Source: an uncultured Draconibacterium sp.
GTDB lineage: Bacteria; Bacteroidota; Bacteroidia; Bacteroidales; Prolixibacteraceae
Assembly: GCF_963677155.1 (NCBI RefSeq)
Contig: NZ_OY781884.1
Span: 852,001 to 916,000 of the forward strand
Direction of reading: 5' to 3'
Length of the DNA: 64,000 bases
Positions 1-7,894 of the stretch are shown piece after piece. Position 1 is the stretch's first letter. Every line of letters starts with the position of its first letter. The notes beneath the pieces are model-generated. The model saw nothing but the letters and a program-made list of their open reading frames with translations. It made no database searches and was not told where the DNA came from. Position numbers and translations under genes: made by a program.

Positions 1-409
1 CCACAACATCTCGCCTTCCCGACAGTAAAGCAGAAGTTGCACTCAGTCGTAATTTTTCAATATCTTCATTAATCGAGAGGTCTTTCTCAATGTAAGTATC
101 AGTAGTTGGCAAATACGCTTCGGGCTGGTAATAGTCGTAATACGAAACAAAATACTCCACGGCGTTATTCGGGAAAAACTGTTTCATTTCGCTGTACAAC
201 TGAGCCGCCAGCGTTTTGTTATGGCTCAACAACAAAGTAGGGCGCTGCACCTCTTTTATAACATTGGCCATTGTAAAGGTCTTTCCCGAGCCAGTTACCC
301 CAAGCAAGGTTTGAAAACGCTCTCCATTTTCTATTCCTTCAACAAGTTGTTTTATCGCCTCGGGCTGATCTCCGGTAGGTTTATAATCTGATACTACATT
401 AAAATCCAT
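1..409 (-). CDS. uvrB: UvrABC system protein B, N-terminal part (cut by window edge)
   Basis: Translation of the minus strand from the ATG at 409 gives the first 136 residues of UvrB, the damage-verification helicase-like subunit of nucleotide excision repair. It starts [19 protein letters not shown], followed by the Walker A segment GVTGSGKT at about residues 38-45 and the [12 protein letters not shown] segment that leads into the beta-hairpin of the family. The frame stays open to the window edge, so the C-terminal four fifths of the protein (roughly 670 residues in the family) lie outside. No other gene is linked to it here. The identity is firm because the N-terminal UvrB signature is nearly canonical. 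Confidence 0.95.
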   Translation of the reverse strand, partial: MDFNVVSDYKPTGDQPEAIKQLVEGIENGERFQTLLGVTGSGKTFTMANVIKEVQRPTLLLSHNKTLAAQLYSEMKQFFPNNAVEYFVSYYDYYQPEAYLPTTDTYIEKDLSINEDIEKLRLSATSALLSGRRDVV

Positions 410-520
410 TCGACTTCTTAAGAATTATTCACTCCAAATTTAGTCCTAAAATAACGACCTACATATTCTTTTCCCCGATTTTTTGCGTACGCCTAATTAC
501 TTCCTGTCCATCACTATAGG

Positions 521-1120
521 TTATGCTTTAAAAACATCATAATAATCGGTTACCAGAGTAGCCATCATTCCAGCGGCATGTGCAGCTTTCATTCCTGGTT
601 CACCATCCTCAAAAACCTGACAGTCTTCGGGTTTTACGCCCATCTGTTCGGCACATCGTAGAAAAGTCTCCGGGTGTGGTTTGGGGTTTTGCACATCGTT
701 GGCAGAAACCAGAATTTCGATATAATCTTTTAACCCGATAATCTCAAGCGTTTTCCAGGAGAGACGGGTATAACCACCGGTTCCCACAGCAATTGGCAAC
801 TTTCCGTGGTATTGTTTTACCAGATCAATTACCGGATCAATTGGTTTAATTTTGTGCATCATACGCTCGTATTCCGCCTCCTTTTCATTTCCCACTTTCT
901 CTGGATCTAACGACGAACCATACACCTCATTAATTTTAACAATGGTTTCCACCACCGGAACACCAGCCAGCGCCAAAAACATTTTTGCTGAATAATCAAT
1001 ACCATACTTTCCAAGTACTTTCTGATATGCAACAAAATGCACGGGCATGGTATCGGCCAATGTTCCATCTAAATCAAATATTAAACCTTTAGCTTTCGGA
1101 TCGATCTCTAACTTTTGCAT
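521..1120 (-). CDS. HAD-superfamily phosphatase, beta-phosphoglucomutase-like
   Basis: A 199-residue haloacid-dehalogenase-type hydrolase. Motif I is FDLDGTLADT (about residues 15-24) with the nucleophile and acid aspartates, a small alpha-helical cap follows, motif II lies around VGTGG, motif III is the lysine in NPKPHP, and motif IV is FEDGEPG. The layout and length match subfamily IA enzymes of the beta-phosphoglucomutase / YqaB fructose-1-phosphatase type, which act on small phosphorylated sugars in the cytoplasm. The substrate cannot be read from sequence. It is a single gene between uvrB and a divergent membrane protein gene. Confidence 0.85.
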   Translation of the reverse strand: MQKLEIDPKAKGLIFDLDGTLADTMPVHFVAYQKVLGKYGIDYSAKMFLALAGVPVVETIVKINEVYGSSLDPEKVGNEKEAEYERMMHKIKPIDPVIDLVKQYHGKLPIAVGTGGYTRLSWKTLEIIGLKDYIEILVSANDVQNPKPHPETFLRCAEQMGVKPEDCQVFEDGEPGMKAAHAAGMMATLVTDYYDVFKA

Positions 1121-1229
1121 CGTCTTTATTTTTATAAGCGCGAAAATAAGCTTTTAGTAACTGCTTTCTGAAAAGGCTTTTTACATTTAAGAAAAATTTT
1201 AACCTTTGTTTCCGGTAATTTAATAATCA

Positions 1230-1649
1230 ATGACAGAAGTATTTCTTTACACATTTCCTCAGTGGATAATTTTTGCCGCATTGTTTGGCATAGTTTACGG
1301 CTGGGTTGAAAACAAAAAAGCCTTTCGTTTAATAGGCCTGGCTGCCTTTGTCGTTTTGGGCTTGTTTTCGGTATACGTTTTTATAGGCGACTTCCTAGCG
1401 CCGGGACAACTTTTAACTCCCGAAGAAATAATGCACGAAGAAATGCATGACGAAATTATCAATGAAGCCCCCATTGAAGCACAACTCTTGCCGGCTTATC
1501 TAAGTTTTATTGGTTCAGCGGTATTGGCATTGACAGCTTTCGTTCTTGACTGGCTAAATAAAAAACAATATCGTTTATTCACCGTTCTGGCAGGTTTGGT
1601 GGCTTTACTCGGCTTTTTTATCGTAGTTGGAGCCGTTCATTCGGTATAG
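1230..1649 (+). CDS. Small multi-pass membrane protein of unknown function
   Basis: A 139-residue protein with four hydrophobic segments (about residues 10-25, 33-54, 88-108 and 115-137). Between the second and third lies a short acidic, Met/His-containing loop (EEIMHEEMHDE). I do not recognise the family. The loop could bind a metal or simply be an exposed acidic linker; nothing in the flanks decides this. It stands alone between the HAD gene and the aminotransferase. Confidence 0.7.
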   Translation: MTEVFLYTFPQWIIFAALFGIVYGWVENKKAFRLIGLAAFVVLGLFSVYVFIGDFLAPGQLLTPEEIMHEEMHDEIINEAPIEAQLLPAYLSFIGSAVLALTAFVLDWLNKKQYRLFTVLAGLVALLGFFIVVGAVHSV

Positions 1650-1813
1650 TTTCGTTTAGCTTTATTTAGGCATATTCAAATTATTCTCCACCCGCTACTT
1701 TCAATATGTTAGCTATATATAAAAAATCAATTTAACTTGTTAAAAAAACTTCGCTTTTCATTAGGGGTTTTCCTATCTTGCAGCAGAATAATAACAGACA
1801 AATTTTATTGATT

Positions 1814-3106
1814 ATGAATCCACAGGCTGCTGAACTTAACAGCGTAATTCAAGCAAAAAGCACACCCGTTTTTGAACTGCTTTCTGAAAGAGGTAAGAAT
1901 ATTTTCTTCCCCAAAAAAGGAATTCTGGGACAAACCGCTGAAGCTAAAGGAACTAAGATTAATGCAACCATTGGAGCCGCAATTGAGGACGACGGAACAC
2001 CTATGCGACTGGAAGCTGTGGCTTCAAAGATCAATATGGATCCATCGCTGGTTTTTCCGTATGCGCCAAGTTTTGGTCGTCCTGATATCAGAGCAAAATG
2101 GAAAAGCATGATTTACGGGAAAAACCCGTCACTCGATGGAGTTGAACTGAGTTTGCCGGTAGTTACCAATGCTCTTACGCATGGCATCAGCATGGCAGGT
2201 TATATGTTTGCCGATGCTGAAGATGAAATTATTGTTCCCGACCTTTTCTGGGGGAACTACAATTTAACGCTTACCAATGCTTACGGTTGTTCGCTAGGCA
2301 AATTCAATCTCTTTAAGGATGGTGGTTTCGATTTGGAATCGTTTGAAGCCAAATTAAACGAAGGTGGAGTTGGAAAAAAGATTGTTATTCTGAATTTCCC
2401 GAATAACCCATCAGGTTATACACCAACCGAAGAAGAGCAGGATGCCATTGTTGCCATCATAAAAAAAGCTGCTGAGGCGGGTAACAAAATCGTTACAATC
2501 ACCGATGATGCCTATTTTGGATTGGTTTACGAGGAAGGAATTGCTTCCGAAAGTATTTTCTCGCCATTGAGCCAGTTACACGAAAATGTGTTGGCTGTTA
2601 AGGTTGATGGAGCTACAAAAGAAGATTACGTTTGGGGATTCCGCGTTGGTTTTATCACCTATGGAATTAAAGGTGGCGATGCCGAATTATATAATGCGCT
2701 GGAAGCCAAAACTGCCGGTGCCATCCGTGGAAACATTTCGAATGCGGCCAATATTTCACAATCGTTACTGCTTTCAGCTTTCGAAAGCGATGAATATGCA
2801 CAGCAAAAAGAAGCGAAATACCAAATTATGCAGAAACGTTACGATGCGGTAAAAGAAGCTTTAAGCGATGAAAAATACAAAGAGTATTTCGAGGCTATTC
2901 CTTATAACTCGGGTTATTTTATGTGTGTTCAGCTTGCAGATGGGCTGGTTGGAGACGAAGTTCGCCAGTTGCTGATTAAAAAATACGGAATAGGGCTAAT
3001 TGCTTTGGGTAACGTATTACGAGTTGCTTTCTCGGCAGTAGCCGCTTCTGATGTAAAAGAAATGTTCGACGGGATTTACAACGCTTGTAAAGACTGTAAG
3101 AAATAA
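1814..3106 (+). CDS. PLP-dependent aminotransferase, class I/II fold
   Basis: A 430-residue fold-type I aminotransferase. The substrate/PLP segment FPNNPSGY lies near residue 195, the PLP-binding aspartate is in DDAYFG, and the probable Schiff-base lysine is in the DGATKEDY segment near residue 275. An in-frame TTG at 1778 adds 12 residues, but the ATG at 1814 gives a start just before the conserved N-terminus, and the TTG sits in a promoter-like stretch (TATCTTG). The reaction is probably transamination of an amino acid; the specificity is not visible. A rho-independent terminator follows at 3133, so it is monocistronic. Confidence 0.85.
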   Translation: MNPQAAELNSVIQAKSTPVFELLSERGKNIFFPKKGILGQTAEAKGTKINATIGAAIEDDGTPMRLEAVASKINMDPSLVFPYAPSFGRPDIRAKWKSMIYGKNPSLDGVELSLPVVTNALTHGISMAGYMFADAEDEIIVPDLFWGNYNLTLTNAYGCSLGKFNLFKDGGFDLESFEAKLNEGGVGKKIVILNFPNNPSGYTPTEEEQDAIVAIIKKAAEAGNKIVTITDDAYFGLVYEEGIASESIFSPLSQLHENVLAVKVDGATKEDYVWGFRVGFITYGIKGGDAELYNALEAKTAGAIRGNISNAANISQSLLLSAFESDEYAQQKEAKYQIMQKRYDAVKEALSDEKYKEYFEAIPYNSGYFMCVQLADGLVGDEVRQLLIKKYGIGLIALGNVLRVAFSAVAASDVKEMFDGIYNACKDCKK

Positions 3107-3132
3107 CAACTGTGATGAGTCACAGCCCGGAA

Positions 3133-3166
3133 AAGCCGCTTCATTTTTTTGATGCGGCTTTTTTAT
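3133..3166 (+). terminator. Rho-independent terminator after the aminotransferase
   Basis: AAGCCGC (3133-3139) pairs with GCGGCTT (3154-3160) around a T-rich loop and is followed at once by a run of T. It lies 27 bases after the aminotransferase stop. Confidence 0.85.
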
Positions 3167-3245
3167 TGACATTTCGAACAAAGTGAGAAATCTTTTCCAT
3201 CAAAAATGCTACAGATTTCTCAGTCGTTCCTCCTTCGAAATGACA
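3167..3245. repeat. Intergenic inverted repeat of a dispersed Bacteroidota-type element (copy A)
   Basis: The left arm (3167-3193, TGACATTTCGAA then GAGAAATCT) is an imperfect inverse of the right arm (3213-3245, AGATTTCTCAG then TTCGAAATGACA). The right arm matches 29 of 33 bases with 19791-19823. Both copies lie between convergent genes and end directly at the stop codon of a minus-strand gene. Similar ATTTCGA...GAGAAATC elements are common between genes in Bacteroidota genomes (recollection, not searched). Confidence 0.6.
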
Positions 3246-3247
3246 AT

Positions 3248-3892
3248 CTAAAGCTGAGCCGCCAACTCCTTAAACGCCATCATTTCAACACCCAGCTTTT
3301 CCCAATCATCAAAAGGCAAAGGAAGATTCGGTAGTTCTTTTATTGCATCTTTCAAAACAATAACACGCTTCACCCTTTTCGACAGGCCAACAACCGCATC
3401 GTTTACACAAACATTGGTTGTTACACCATAAACCACCACGATTTCGGGCAAAACCATCTGCAAAATATTATCGGTATAAGGATTTCCGGCAAACACATCA
3501 AAAGCATCTTTCCGAATGACGATATTCCGTGCAGATTTAACCATCTCAAACGTTTCGTATTCTTTGTTCCAGTCAAACTCCATCGCATCGTCAGGTTGCG
3601 TTTCGGCAACGTATTCTGCTCCGCAAGTGTTAGCCATACAATGTTGTGGAAAAGTATTTACAAAGTCCGGCTCATCAGAGAGTTCTGCTGATTCGGGGTA
3701 ATGAAAATCAGCTGTGTTTACTACCCGTATATTTTTCTGCTTTGCAATAGCAGTAATTTCTTGCCACAAAGGTTTTATTTTTTCGGCACCTTCGACATAT
3801 AGCTTGCCTTCCGGTTCCACAAAATCTACCTGCGTGTCAACATTCCAAAATATAAGTTTCTCGTTTCCCATTTTTTTCTTGTTTAAATCCAT
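3248..3892 (-). CDS. Isochorismatase-family cysteine hydrolase, nicotinamidase-like
   Basis: A cytoplasmic cysteine hydrolase of about 214 residues. The catalytic triad is visible: aspartate in the N-terminal WNVDTQVDF motif, lysine in IVIRKDAFD, and the nucleophile cysteine in TTNVCVND. The N-terminal motif and the HYP segment after it resemble nicotinamidases, which convert nicotinamide to nicotinate for NAD salvage, but other amide or pterin-like substrates are possible. The open frame extends to a TTG at 3910; ATG 3892 (MDLNKKK) and ATG 3869-3871 (MGNEK) are better start choices and cannot be separated here. It is divergent from the M16 peptidase. Confidence 0.8.
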   Translation of the reverse strand: MDLNKKKMGNEKLIFWNVDTQVDFVEPEGKLYVEGAEKIKPLWQEITAIAKQKNIRVVNTADFHYPESAELSDEPDFVNTFPQHCMANTCGAEYVAETQPDDAMEFDWNKEYETFEMVKSARNIVIRKDAFDVFAGNPYTDNILQMVLPEIVVVYGVTTNVCVNDAVVGLSKRVKRVIVLKDAIKELPNLPLPFDDWEKLGVEMMAFKELAAQL

Positions 3893-4037
3893 ATGCAATT
3901 CTAGCCTCAACTTCGCTGTTAAAATCTTTCAAAATTAATAAAACAAAAAAATTAATCACTATTTTCATGCCCTCTGTAATTTCAGATGTTAATACAATAC
4001 TCACAGAGTAATACTTAAATTCAGACACAGTTCAAAA

Positions 4038-6872
4038 ATGAACTACAAAAAAAGAAATATGAAAAGATTTATTTTATCGATGCTGGTATTTTTAGTAATT
4101 GCCCCAATTTTTGTGTCAGCACAAGACATGCTCAAACAGGCAGTACCAGTTGATCCCGCCATCAGAACAGGGAAGCTTGAAAACGGAATGACCTATTTTA
4201 TCCGTCATAATGAAGAGCCCAAAGAACGGGTAAGTTTTTACATGATACAAAATGTTGGTGCCCTGCTCGAAAACGATAACCAAAACGGGCTGGCTCACTT
4301 TCTTGAGCACATGGCTTTTAACGGAACCGAACACTATCCGGGAAAAGGATTTCTGGATTACCTGGAAAAAAACGGCGTTGCTTTCGGTCGTAACATTAAC
4401 GCATACACTGCTTTTAACGAAACGGTATACAACCTGAGCGATGTACCTGCTACCCGCGAAGGCTTGATCGATTCGTGCCTTTTAGTGCTAAACGATTGGT
4501 CGAACTACCTGTTGCTAACCGAAGAAGAAATTGATTCGGAACGTGGTGTAATCTCTGAAGAATGGAGAACACGCCGCAATGCAAGTTTCAGAATGCGCAG
4601 CCAGTGGTTCCCGGTAGTTTTTGAAGGATCGAAATGGGCCGAACGCGATGTAATTGGCGATTTGGATATCATTAAAAACTTTAAGCCTGAAACTTTACGC
4701 AAATTTTACCACGACTGGTACCGCACCGATTTGCAGGCAATTGCTATTGTTGGAGATATTGATGTTGACCAGGTTGAAGCGAAAGTAAAAGACCTGTTCT
4801 CGAAAATACCGGCTGTTGAAAACGAACAACCTCGCCCTCAATTTGAGATTCCGGAGCACGACGAAACTAAATTTGTTTTGGCAACCGACGAAGAAGCTAC
4901 CAATTCAAACATCTCAATCTACATTAAGCACAAAGCCACGCCACGCGAAGACAAAAATATTGGCTACCTACGCGAAGATTATATTGCAAACCTTTTAAAC
5001 CAGATGAGCGGTGAACGCATTTCCGAGCTACTTCAAAAAGGCAATCCTCCGTTTATTGACGGAAGTGTCCAGATTGGAGGTTTTGTAAGAGGATACGATG
5101 CAGCATTTATTACAGCAACGGCCAATCCTAATAAAGAAGACGAAGGCCTGAAAGCAATTTATACTGAAGCGCAACGGATTGTTCGTCATGGCTTTACCGA
5201 AGGAGAACTGAACCGTGCCAAAGTAAACCTGCTTACTTCTATGGAAAGTGCTTACAAACAACGCGACAAAATTAGTAACGATCAATATGTAAGTGGTATT
5301 CAGAGCTACTTTCTGGAAGGCGAACCGCTTACCGATGCAGAATTCGACTGGCAATTCGGACAGGCCATTTTGGAGACTATTACGCTAGCCGATGTAAACA
5401 AACTGGCTACTGATATGATCGTTGACAAAAACCGTGTTATCGTAATAACCGGCCCCAACAGTGGAGTAAAACACCTCACACAAGACGAAGCTTTTGCTAT
5501 TTTAGACGAAGTTGAAAATTCAACGATCGATCCGTACGAAGATACAGTTGAAGCGGCTTCACTTATTGAAGGTGAATTACCCGGAGCAAAAGTTGTTTCA
5601 ACTAAAAAGCTGGAAGACCTTGACGCTGTAGAATGGAAATTGAGTAATAACGCAACGGTAGTGTTTAAACATGCCGACTACGAAAAAGATCAGGTTTTGT
5701 TAAGTGCTTATAGTCCTGGTGGAAGCTCATTGCTGGATACCGACGATCTCCAGGCTGCTGGTATGCTTCCGCAGTTTATCGGATCGTTTGGTGTTGGCGA
5801 TTTTGATGCCATTGCCTTACGCAAAATATTAACCGGAAAAACAGCATCTGTAGCAACCAGTCTGGGAGGTCTAACCGAAGGATTTAATGGTAGCAGTACA
5901 CCAAAAGATTTTGAAACGATGATGCAGTTGCTTTACCTGCAATTCAATAATCCGCGTTTTGACGAAGAAGCCTACGAAGCACTAAAAAGCCGTTACGTTG
6001 CCTACCTGCAAAACATGGCTAATAATCCACAAAAGATTATGAGCGATTCGCTGAGTTTGATTGCAACTGATTATAACAAGCGAACAAAACTCATGTCGGC
6101 AAAAATGTTCGATGAGATCACTTTTGCACAAATGGAAGCACTGTACCAGGATCGTTTTAAAGACGCCGGTGACTTTACTTTCTTCATCGTTGGTAATATC
6201 GACGAAGAGGTAGCAAAGGAAATGGCCGAAAAATACATCGGGTCATTAAAGGATCTTCCGGGCGAAGAAGAATGGGTTGACCACAAAGTAAGAATGCCCG
6301 AAGGTACTACCGAAAAGAAAATTGAGGTGCCTTTACAAACAGAAAAAGGAACGGTTCAGATTCTTATCCGTAAAAAATTAGCTTATTCTCCGGTAAGCAA
6401 TATTGAGCTGGATGTTTTAAAGGCCATCCTGCAATTGCGTTACACCGAAGAAGTGCGCGAAAAAGAAGGTGGAACTTATGGTGTTGGTGTTGGCTCATCA
6501 TCAAATCAATATCCTTACGAGCGTAAAACGCTACAAATTAGTTTTGACACTGATCCAGAGAAAGCCGATCATCTAAAAACAATCATTTTCCGCGAAATCG
6601 ACAAAATTATTGCCGATGGACCAACTCAGGAAGATCTGGACAAAGTTATTCTGAACCTGAAAAAAGATCGTGCACAAGCCAAAGAGCATAACAATTACTG
6701 GCTGAATGCGCTTTACAACAAATACTACCATGGATTTAATCCTGATGCAGAAGAAAACTTCGATGCAATATTGGATGGCTTAACAACAGCCCAAATTCAA
6801 AAATTTGCAAAAACATTTTACACCGATGCAGATATGGTAGATGTAGTATTCATACCGAAAAAAACAGAATAA
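4038..6872 (+). CDS. M16-family zinc metallopeptidase, secreted
   Basis: A 944-residue pitrilysin/insulinase-type peptidase. The inverted zinc motif HFLEH is at residues 87-91, and the third ligand is Glu168 in EIDSERGV, at the normal distance. A signal peptide (hydrophobic, ending VSAQD) spans about residues 9-29, so it works in the periplasm or at the cell surface. The two peptidase-plus-inactive-domain halves expected of a single-chain M16 enzyme are present (second half from about residue 530). ATG 4059 (MKRFIL) is a plausible alternative start. It probably degrades peptides; the substrate is unknown. It is monocistronic, with a perfect hairpin after the stop. Confidence 0.9.
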   Translation: MNYKKRNMKRFILSMLVFLVIAPIFVSAQDMLKQAVPVDPAIRTGKLENGMTYFIRHNEEPKERVSFYMIQNVGALLENDNQNGLAHFLEHMAFNGTEHYPGKGFLDYLEKNGVAFGRNINAYTAFNETVYNLSDVPATREGLIDSCLLVLNDWSNYLLLTEEEIDSERGVISEEWRTRRNASFRMRSQWFPVVFEGSKWAERDVIGDLDIIKNFKPETLRKFYHDWYRTDLQAIAIVGDIDVDQVEAKVKDLFSKIPAVENEQPRPQFEIPEHDETKFVLATDEEATNSNISIYIKHKATPREDKNIGYLREDYIANLLNQMSGERISELLQKGNPPFIDGSVQIGGFVRGYDAAFITATANPNKEDEGLKAIYTEAQRIVRHGFTEGELNRAKVNLLTSMESAYKQRDKISNDQYVSGIQSYFLEGEPLTDAEFDWQFGQAILETITLADVNKLATDMIVDKNRVIVITGPNSGVKHLTQDEAFAILDEVENSTIDPYEDTVEAASLIEGELPGAKVVSTKKLEDLDAVEWKLSNNATVVFKHADYEKDQVLLSAYSPGGSSLLDTDDLQAAGMLPQFIGSFGVGDFDAIALRKILTGKTASVATSLGGLTEGFNGSSTPKDFETMMQLLYLQFNNPRFDEEAYEALKSRYVAYLQNMANNPQKIMSDSLSLIATDYNKRTKLMSAKMFDEITFAQMEALYQDRFKDAGDFTFFIVGNIDEEVAKEMAEKYIGSLKDLPGEEEWVDHKVRMPEGTTEKKIEVPLQTEKGTVQILIRKKLAYSPVSNIELDVLKAILQLRYTEEVREKEGGTYGVGVGSSSNQYPYERKTLQISFDTDPEKADHLKTIIFREIDKIIADGPTQEDLDKVILNLKKDRAQAKEHNNYWLNALYNKYYHGFNPDAEENFDAILDGLTTAQIQKFAKTFYTDADMVDVVFIPKKTE

Positions 6873-6895
6873 ATAAGTTATATCAACGATAAATG

Positions 6896-6930
6896 AAAGT
6901 CCATGATTTTTGAAATCATGGACTTTTTTA
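6896..6930 (+). terminator. Perfect hairpin terminator after the M16 peptidase
   Basis: A 14-bp perfect stem AAAGTCCATGATTT / AAATCATGGACTTT (6896-6909 and 6913-6926) with a 3-base loop is followed by T residues, 23 bases after the stop codon. Confidence 0.9.
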
Positions 6931-7160
6931 TTGAAAATCATACAATCAAAATATCCCCATCCTCTTTTCTTTCCCTGCATACAAAAAAGGACGACAGCCT
7001 GATATTTCAAAAATAATCCAATCAGAATTTCTGATTCCCCCTAACTTTTTGAAGCCAATCGTCTCCTGCTGCGAAGGGAGAGACAAAAAGAGGTTAGTTA
7101 AATCTTTAAGTAAAAAATTGCCAAATACATTTTCGAAAAGTTTAAAGCAAAAAACTTTTC

Positions 7161-7360
7161 CGAGGCTTAAACTTTTGTTTAAACGCCTCCGGGCTTCCGT
7201 TGGAGCCTTAAACTTTTGTTTATTCACTTCCGGGCTTCCTTTTAGCCTTTAAACTTTTATTTAAACGCTGTCGGGTCAACCTTTCACGCCTTAAACTTTT
7301 GTTTAAACGCAGGCGGGAAATATTTTGGCGCTTAAACTCTTGTTTAAACCTCCGACGTTA
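7161..7360. repeat. Five-copy tandem palindromic repeat, period 41-42 bp
   Basis: Five units, each centred on a palindrome of the form TTAAAC-TTTT-GTTTAA, begin at 7167, 7208, 7249, 7291 and 7332 (spacing 41, 41, 42, 41). In unit 1 the stem extends through GAGGC/GCCTC, and in unit 4 CGCC/GGCG. The cores are nearly identical while the GC-rich flanks vary, partly in a compensating way. It fills the gap between the M16 gene's terminator and the terminator of the DsbD operon. No open frame spans it. Confidence 0.85.
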
Positions 7361-7362
7361 AA

Positions 7363-7395
7363 ATAAAAAGGCCGGAAACTTTCGTTCCCGGCCTT
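7363..7395 (-). terminator. Terminator of the dsbD operon
   Basis: AAGGCCGG (7368-7375) pairs with CCGGCCTT (7388-7395). Read on the minus strand the stem is followed by TTTTATTTT. It lies 42 bases beyond the stop of the minus-strand DsbD-N gene. Confidence 0.88.
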
Positions 7396-7436
7396 AGTGC
7401 AGTTTTTACTTTTAACTATCTGAATAGCGACCGATT

Positions 7437-7889
7437 TTACTCAATCACAAACTCAAATTCTTCATCGGTTGGAGGCGTACACATTTCATCGTTACAGCTC
7501 ATCCATTGGATATAACCGGCAACTTTAGCAGGCTTTTTAGTTACCCACACTTTGTGTGAAAAAACCGCCTTGTCTTTAAAATAAGTTACCTCCATATCAA
7601 AAATTTTGTCGTGCATGGTATGCGAAGGTGTCACTTCAACAGCCTTTCCAAAATCCTTGCAGTTCTCCAGTGTCTCGAAATTAAACGAAGTTTTAACCGG
7701 ACCTCCATCTTCCATGTTTAAACCATAAAGTTTAAAGCCCATGTCAATATTTGCCGTAGCAACAATCTCATACTGATTATCACTTTTTAAAGGTTTAATT
7801 TCTACGTCCCATTTTACAGGCACTATCATTTGCGCCTGAGCAAAGGCTGCAACGGCAATAAATCCCAGTGCGAAAATTAGCTTCTTCAT
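7437..7889 (-). CDS. Stand-alone DsbD N-terminal-like periplasmic protein
   Basis: A 150-residue exported protein with a signal peptide (about 1-19, ending AQA-Q). The rest resembles the N-terminal domain of the neighbouring DsbD along its whole length, including PVKW near the start, DGGPVKTSF, and the C-terminal MSCNDEMCTPP segment that carries the two redox cysteines. In DsbD this domain takes electrons from the membrane domain and passes them to periplasmic partners. It starts 5 bases after the dsbD stop, so the two are co-transcribed. It probably acts as an extra electron acceptor or delivery module. It lacks membrane segments and a thioredoxin domain. Confidence 0.82.
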   Translation of the reverse strand: MKKLIFALGFIAVAAFAQAQMIVPVKWDVEIKPLKSDNQYEIVATANIDMGFKLYGLNMEDGGPVKTSFNFETLENCKDFGKAVEVTPSHTMHDKIFDMEVTYFKDKAVFSHKVWVTKKPAKVAGYIQWMSCNDEMCTPPTDEEFEFVIE

Positions 7890-7894
7890 TTGTT

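Noticed and set aside
1778-1813. TTG start of the aminotransferase
   Set aside because: The ATG at 1814 matches the family N-terminus and the TTG overlaps a promoter-like TATCTTG.
7161-7360. CRISPR array
   Set aside because: Only five short cores with variable, partly related flanks of about 25 bases; the cores are AT-rich palindromes and no cas gene is nearby. It is better described as a tandem palindromic repeat.
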